Below are positions 58,601-64,000 of a stretch of DNA of 64,000 bases, in pieces. This DNA comes from Paratinospora sagittata (lineage: Eukaryota; Streptophyta; Magnoliopsida; Ranunculales; Menispermaceae). Position numbers and translations under genes: made by a program. Every line of letters begins with the position of its first letter. Position 1 is the first letter of the stretch. The stretch is taken from NCBI GenBank assembly GCA_035771175.1, contig CM069595.1, positions 4,258,094 to 4,322,093 on the forward strand. The letters run 5' to 3'. Under the pieces are notes generated by a model. It was given only the letters and a program-made list of their open reading frames with translations. It made no database searches and was not told the origin of the DNA.

Positions 58601-60083
58601 GAGGGTCAGGGAAGACTGAAGAGCGTCAAGTTTGCTTGATGATGCTTTTTTTGGTTATAAAACTTCTTTAAAAGTATTCTAAAGATGACGCTGAATCTGC
58701 AAAGGCCTCACTTTAGCTGAGAGTAAACATTGTATACATTTTTATTGATTGGATTGGCTTGATCATTATCGTGTGAGTTCACATTACCTTGTACCTGGCT
58801 TTGAAAAGTATTTTTCGAAGATGTTCATTGGAGGAATAAAAAATTCTCAGGAATAGTTGTCTAAAATTGTGAAAGTTTTATGTTGCTGCCTTTATATTTT
58901 CTCTTTTTTCCTAGCTCAGTTATCTCTGCCTATGGGAATCTCTGCATTATGATTATATGCGATTAATTCTTTTGGATATTATGTATCTTCATATGTGGCT
59001 CTGTTAGTAATTCTGACAAATTATGCTTCTAGATGAAGTAGCTGGATCTTCTGAAGAGGAACTAAGTTGTGGGGAGTTGGAAGCATCAGAGAGCCAGGAA
59101 TCCTCTGCTCCACGACCAGGTGACCAGGAGCTGAAAGAAATGCTTCTGCGTAAATACAGTGGGTACCTTAGCAGTCTCAGGAAAGAGTTCCTGAAGAAGA
59201 GGAAGAAAGGGAAGCTACCAAAGGATGCACGAATGCTATTGCTGGATTGGTGGAGTACTCACTATAGATGGCCCTATCCCACGGTAATAATTATGCAATA
59301 TTACTTTTAGTCAACTTATGATGCTTCTTCTGTCATTGCGCACTATATTGCCACCGTGTTCAGTGAAAAAATAAAGGAAAAAGGACTTGGCAATACCTAC
59401 AAATATAGTTTTATGGACTAAGCATTCTTTTTTAGTAATAAAAGAGAAATGTATTCAATATTTATATTATCATATCAGAATTTTATTGAATTTGAAGTTG
59501 CTGTTTTAAAGGATATGCATAGGAATGTACATGTGGATCCATTTATAATGATATACTAACGTTCTTGAAGGTATGCTTGATCCTGCCAATGCAGGTATAG
59601 GAGAGTCTAGACTAGTAGGAGACTAAACATTCAGCATATTTAGAACCTGAGACTTTTTCCATTGGATGAAAACAATGAATAGAGTTATTCTTTTCCATTT
59701 GAATTGCTACAATTGCCACAAGATAACCTATTAAACAATAAAGCTTCATGATAGGGCTTTTTCAATATCCGAAGATCTGATTCCGATGGTCCAAGAAGGT
59801 GAAAAATAAAGAAACGTCAACTGCAAAGGTACATGATAGGGTTTGTTATAAATTTAAAGATTGGTTATAATGGGTGCAGGAAGAGGAGAAAATGAAGCTG
59901 GCAGAATTAACTGGACTTGATCAAAAGCAGATAAACAACTGGTTTATCAACCAACGGAAGCGGCATTGGAAGCCTTCTGAAGACATGCGCTTTGCCGTTA
60001 TGGAGGGTGTCAGCGGCAGTGCAATGCCTTTGCCTTGTGGTGATAATCTGAGAAATGGCAGTGATGATCTTAATGGTGTTTGA
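49679..60083 (+). CDS. Class I KNOX (KNOTTED1-like) TALE homeodomain protein
   Basis: Nuclear transcription factor of the family that maintains meristems and shapes leaves. Five exons join in phase: 49679-49948, 50035-50148, 50265-50412, 59033-59283, 59880-60083; 328 residues. A Thr run (about 36-42) from ACT repeats precedes KNOX1 (about 65-105, [21 protein letters not shown] then [14 protein letters not shown]) and KNOX2 (about 118-165, [20 protein letters not shown]). The ELK domain starts near 210 ([20 protein letters not shown]). The TALE homeodomain has the PYP loop (WPYPT) split by the last intron, and recognition helix [11 protein letters not shown]. Exon positions are those of class I KNOX. 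It looks like the knotted-1-like 6 type of other eudicots more than STM or KNAT1, from memory. Confidence 0.94.
54437..54612 (-). mobile_element. MITE-like element in KNOX intron 3
   Basis: The ends are imperfect inverted repeats: AAAATTATATCCAAGTTGATGTG on one side, and on the other the reverse complement of AACACATCAACATGG...ATAATTTTGGATATAATTTT. It is related to the elements at 37830, 40190, 41120 and 41405, but in the opposite orientation. Confidence 0.55.
57473..57805 (+). mobile_element. TIR-bearing MITE in KNOX intron 3
   Basis: Begins GCCTGTTTGGACAACTTTTGC and ends AACAAACAGGC, so the terminal 8 bp (GCCTGTTT) are perfectly inverted. The interior repeats AAAAGTGCTT and AAAGCTTTT-like words, some in inverted order. 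This is a common plant MITE type. The target duplication is not clear. Confidence 0.55.
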
Positions 60084-61175
60084 CTTGGTGAGGAGCTTGA
60101 TTCTGTCTTCCTCTCATTTTTCCATACTCTTGTATCATTGATTGCATCCTACTAGCAAAATATTTGATTGTTTGTAAATACAAGCAGAAGGTCTCTGAGT
60201 TTTTACCCATTGATGATTTGATTGATCGATCTCCAGATAAATGCAGTGTGAGATCCAGAACTGAACCGTTGCTTATATATATTAAGTATTTGGCATAAAA
60301 TCCCACTCAAGTGATATATATATATTTTTTTTTCTCAGACACTCAGGTGATATTGCAGTTGTTATTTAATCATGCCTTTCTTGTTCTCCCTCCATGACTG
60401 GAATGAAGAGGCTGATTATTATTTTGCGAGTGGCTTTCTTTTGCAGGACTCCCTTGGCAAAACAACAAAGCCGAGATACTAGATATTGCCTCCTTTGTTA
60501 ACTTTTTCTTTTCACCTTGACAAAGGTTTTTTTTTCTTCTTCTTTTCTCCATTGTAAATTGGCCTTTCGCACCATCTTTAATGTTCTGTCGTAGTAAGAA
60601 CATATATTATATGAAGATACCTTTTTTATTTTTTATTTTTTATTTTGATCCAATATATGAAGACGCTTTTTTGTTAATTGAACTGAGTAGTCATCACTCT
60701 CCGATTATCATAGGAGAAGAGCACAATGCGTCTGTTTTAATTGGTTTACTACTTGGTAGGTGCTGAGGATGTTAGCATTGAGGTAGTCGATACTGATAAC
60801 TTTTTCTAAGGTGAACATACGGAGGATGGGCACGAGGGGTTTGGATGATAGTTGCGTTCTTATTTTTATTATATCCAACTTTTGGTGAATTCAAGAGGTA
60901 GACTTGGGCTGGTTTTCATGGAAAAGGGCCTCGCAGTTTTGTAATGTTTTCAATATAGCCATACAGTTTATATATGTTAAATAATTTTATCTTCAACTAA
61001 TTAGTGACTAATCTATATTTTCCTGAACTAAGCCAATTAACAATACACAGTTTATAATTAATTATTTTTGATAATATATAAAACTGTACATATGTTTTTT
61101 TGTAAATTATTTCAAATGGGCGAACTACCAACTGCCATTTTTTAATCTTTCCCAGTCCTGAAACTCCATCTACTA
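60084..61175. other. KNOX 3' UTR and intergenic region
   Basis: Contains the KNOX 3' flank and the upstream side of the PPR gene. T/A-rich runs lie near 60318 and 60620. No further gene was recognised. Confidence 0.4.
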
Positions 61176-62906
61176 ATGAACATAACAGCTTCTTCCCAGA
61201 CCCTCATAAAGCCCTTCAACAAACCCACAGTTATCTCTCAACAATCTCCACCGAAGAAGAAAACTATTCCCACTATTGCCCTTCTACAACTCTGTCGCCA
61301 TGTCGATGAGCTCCTCCAGATGCATTCCCTCCTCATTAAAACCTCCCTAATTCAAGAAAAATATACCTTTGGTCGCCTCCTCTTATCCTTTGCTTCCTCC
61401 GATGAGCCAGGCGCCCTCGATTACGCCCGAAAGCTCTTCGATCATGTCGAATTCCCCCCAAATTCATTTCTCTACAATACTTTGATCAGAGCCTACTTGA
61501 ATCACAATAACCCAACACAAGCATTTCTCATTTTCTCCCAAATGTTATCCGAAGATTTAGTTTATCCTGATTGTTTCACTTTCACCTTTGTTCTCGCGGC
61601 GTGTGCGAAGTTATCAGCTGTTTCCATGGGCAAGCAAGCTCATGCCCAGATGCTAAAATGCCCGAATCGGTTCGGGACTCATTCGTGGAACTCGTTGATG
61701 GATTTCTATGTGAAGACTGGAGAGGCGGGATTGGTGGTTCAGCGGTTGTTTGATGAAATTGAGGACCCGGATATCGTTTCTTGGAATTGTTTGCTTGATT
61801 GGTATGTAAGATCGGGGCAATTGGGTCTTGCGAGGAAGGTGTTTGATGAAATGCCGGAGAGAGATATAGTTTCCTGGACGACTATGCTTGTGGGATATGT
61901 GAATGCTGGTGTACTTAGTGAGGCTTGGTGTTTGTTTGGTCAGATGCCAGAACGGAATGTGGTTTCCTGGAGTGTAATGATACGTGGGTATGTGGTCGCT
62001 GGTTGCGGTAAGGAAGCTTTGGAGCTTTTTAAGGAGATGCAAGTTGCCGGTGTTAAGATGGATAAGATCATGATGACATCTTTGTTGTCTGCTTGTGCTA
62101 GCTTAGGAGCTCTTGACCAAGGTCGTTGGATCCACTCTTATATCGACAAGCATGCGATTGAAGTGGATGCTCATTTATCCACAGCTCTGATCGATATGTT
62201 CAGCAAATGTGGGCGGCTAGATATTGCTCTTAGTATTTATCAGGAGTCACTAGACAAGAAAGTGTTTTTGTGGAATGCCACTTTGGGCGGTCTTGCCATG
62301 CACTCGAAGGGGAAGGAAGCTATTGAATTGTTCACAGAGATGCTAGATGGGGGGACAAAGCCCAATGAGATCACCTTCATTTGTGTTTTGTCAGCTTGCA
62401 GCCATTCGGGTCTTGTAGATGATGGGTTGAACATCTTTAAAAGCATGGTGGAGGATCACAATGTGCAACCCACGATCGAGCATTATGGATGTATGGTGGA
62501 CCTACTTGGCCGTGCTGGCTTGTTGGATGATGCAAGAAGACTTATTGAAACTATGCCAATGGAGGCTGATGGAAGTGTCTTCAGAGCTCTCCTTGGTGCT
62601 TGCAAACTTCATGGAAATATTGAGTTGGGAGTGCAAGTTGGGAGATCTTTAATTGAGCTGGAGCCCATGAATGATGCAAATTATGTGCTCTTGTCAAACA
62701 TTTATGCAATTGCCAATAGGTGGGAAGATGTTGGGAAATTGAGGAGAATAATGAAGGCAAGAGGGGCAAAGAAGAAACCTGGCTGCAGTTCTATTGAATT
62801 GAATGGCACCGTCCATGAATTTATTGCAGGTGATTGTTCTCATCCCCAGAGTCAAGAGATTTACAAATTTTTGAATGAAATGGCCATTCAAATGTCATGG
62901 GCTTAA
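61176..62906 (+). CDS. PLS-class pentatricopeptide repeat protein, E/E+ type, no DYW domain
   Basis: Intronless 576-residue gene, as usual for this family. The N-terminal 35 residues are rich in Ser, Thr and Lys with few acids, compatible with organelle import. Repeats in PLS order run from about 60 to 450: SFLYNTLIRAYL, TFTFVLAACAKL, HSWNSLMDFYVK, DIVSWTTMLVGYV, NVVSWSVMIRGYV, MTSLLSACASLGAL, STALIDMFSKCGR, EITFICVLSACSHSG, HYGCMVDLLGRAG. The E and E+ motifs follow (VFRALLGACKLHGNIELG, then PGCSSIELNGTVHEFIAGD and HPQSQEIYKFLNEM). It ends without the DYW deaminase. Such proteins direct C-to-U editing of chloroplast or mitochondrial RNA, recruiting a DYW partner. The target site cannot be read here. 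Confidence 0.92.
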   Translation: MNITASSQTLIKPFNKPTVISQQSPPKKKTIPTIALLQLCRHVDELLQMHSLLIKTSLIQEKYTFGRLLLSFASSDEPGALDYARKLFDHVEFPPNSFLYNTLIRAYLNHNNPTQAFLIFSQMLSEDLVYPDCFTFTFVLAACAKLSAVSMGKQAHAQMLKCPNRFGTHSWNSLMDFYVKTGEAGLVVQRLFDEIEDPDIVSWNCLLDWYVRSGQLGLARKVFDEMPERDIVSWTTMLVGYVNAGVLSEAWCLFGQMPERNVVSWSVMIRGYVVAGCGKEALELFKEMQVAGVKMDKIMMTSLLSACASLGALDQGRWIHSYIDKHAIEVDAHLSTALIDMFSKCGRLDIALSIYQESLDKKVFLWNATLGGLAMHSKGKEAIELFTEMLDGGTKPNEITFICVLSACSHSGLVDDGLNIFKSMVEDHNVQPTIEHYGCMVDLLGRAGLLDDARRLIETMPMEADGSVFRALLGACKLHGNIELGVQVGRSLIELEPMNDANYVLLSNIYAIANRWEDVGKLRRIMKARGAKKKPGCSSIELNGTVHEFIAGDCSHPQSQEIYKFLNEMAIQMSWA

Positions 62907-63589
62907 GGAATTGTTGCAATACTGGTTCCCTTGAGTTAATCTCTTATGATTAGTGTGTATCTTTTTGTGTATATTACAAGACCAACAAGGCAGATGTTAC
63001 TTTGGAAGGAATAGGGTACTGCATTTTTTATCAGAATTGTGCTATCAGAATGTAATGTTTATAGATCTCTTATACAAGAAACAGATTTAGTTTTGAAAAA
63101 GTGTGCAAATCCTTGACAAAAAGAGTTCATGGATGAGACAACTTCTCCAGCTCTATGCCTTGGAACATGAAGGAAGCTAAAAACAGAGGCAAATACTGAT
63201 TTTCCAGTGAGTATTACTATATAAGTCAACAATGGATACAGAAGCACGTTTCTTTAGGAATATCCGATGTTTTATGTTGTAAATTTTAACCATCCATTTA
63301 TTCCCCAAAAACACTGTCAATAAACAGATTTGTTCTATCTACATAGATTGTCTATTTTGGTTTCAATTATTCCTTTAACAAGTTGTTAACAAGTGAGTAG
63401 AGTCTCATATGAAAAAGGGAAGAAATGAGCTTTTGGTTGCTTTAGATATTTCATTTTAGGAACTTCTTTCTCCTTATCTAGAATCTATTCCCAGTCGGCA
63501 TCCATTCTAAGATTTTATTTTGTAATCTCTAGTTCTTGTGCCAAATGCTATCAATTTGTTGAATCTTACTACGTTTATGGTTTCCTCTG
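62907..63589. other. PPR gene 3' flank and intergenic region
   Basis: No coding potential recognised. Probably holds the PPR 3' UTR and then the promoter side of a gene that continues beyond the window. Confidence 0.4.
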
Positions 63590-63666
63590 TCTGTACGACA
63601 CTCTATTGTGGCCCGCACGGGTCGGCATCAACGGAGGTACGAGGCTGGTTGTCGCCTTGTCGCAGG
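63590..63666 (+). other. Possible 5' leader exon of a gene running off the window
   Basis: A short GC-richer stretch ends in a strong donor (CGCAGG|GTAAGTAAC at 63667) followed by a T-rich, intron-like tail to the window end. That resembles a non-coding first exon with a leader intron. No start codon or protein is visible. Confidence 0.25.
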
Positions 63667-64000
63667 GTAAGTAACTGAACTCTCTCTTTTTTTTCTTTTT
63701 TTTTTAATTACATGTCTTTGATTCTTGAATGACGTATCGCTTTCTTTTTTCCGATTACTTGGTGATTGAATCTGGTTTTGATTTTTTGTTATCTGTTTGT
63801 GATTTTGATTCGTTTTAGTGTTTGTAGTCTGAGGTTTTCGTCTTTTTTTATGGTTAGATTTGTGGATTAATACAAGACAAATGCTTGAGTACAGAAATTT
63901 TGATAATGAGGTGCTTTTGGAGTTTTCTGTGAGAAATGAATGATGATGAAATTAGAGGAGAAAGATTTGATAAAATAGATGTAAGAACAAGAATAAAAAT

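Larger units (their letters stand above)
50413..59032 (+). other. 8.6-kb third intron of the KNOX gene
   Basis: Bounded by donor TCAG|GTTACT and acceptor TTCTAG. It contains the reverse MITE at 54437-54612, a TIR-bearing MITE at 57473-57805 and a 43-bp-period duplication at 52343-52413. The rest is AT-rich, with no gene recognised. Short open frames (55563, 58269) have no domain. Confidence 0.85.

Noticed and set aside
1..64000. CRISPR arrays, operons, riboswitches and bacterial elements
   Set aside because: The DNA is plant nuclear: spliced genes, plant families and retrotransposons; no regularly spaced repeats of CRISPR type were seen.

Overview
The window is nuclear DNA of a eudicot plant. 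It carries intron-rich genes with GT-AG splicing, plant-only families (GRAS, trichome-birefringence-like, KNOX, PLS-class PPR), long AT-rich intergenic stretches, and LTR and non-LTR retrotransposon remains. I cannot name the species.

Layout. 1-1147: truncated Ty1/copia pol joined to an LTR-like piece. About 1200-5500 (+): INO80 complex subunit B-like gene (PAPA-1 and HIT zinc finger) with a 5'-UTR intron and an apparent frameshift. 5740-7303: 5'-truncated LINE, then a reverse-oriented SINE with clear target-site duplications and a 68-bp tandem duplication. 8152-9037 (+): plant membrane protein gene frameshifted by a 19-bp tandem duplication. 9911-11689 (+): intronless GRAS regulator. 12509-23097 (+): 17-exon SWINGER-type E(z) histone H3K27 methyltransferase, with a miRNA-like hairpin in intron 1 and a GC-AG intron in the SET domain. 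23774-26331 (-): TBL wall-polysaccharide acetyltransferase-like gene, convergent with it.

27667-39653 (-) is a tandem array of SMP-30/gluconolactonase-like membrane-anchored genes: intact copy A, a gutted copy B, and intact copy C. A 5774-bp copia element sits inside copy B. Its 161-bp LTRs read identical, it has a GCTAC target duplication, and its gag-pol frame is open except for one stop codon. From 39.7 to 49.7 kb the DNA is AT-rich and gene-poor, with MITE-like repeats, palindromes and LINE/SINE remnants. 49679-60083 (+) is a class I KNOX homeobox gene with an 8.6-kb third intron. 61176-62906 (+) is an intronless E/E+ PPR gene. A possible first exon of another gene lies near 63.6 kb.

The genes do not form a pathway. 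Several are regulators of chromatin or development (INO80 subunit, PRC2 methyltransferase, GRAS, KNOX). The most unusual observations are the foldback in SWN intron 1, the copia-split SMP-30 array, and three lesions in otherwise open frames that could be real or assembly errors.
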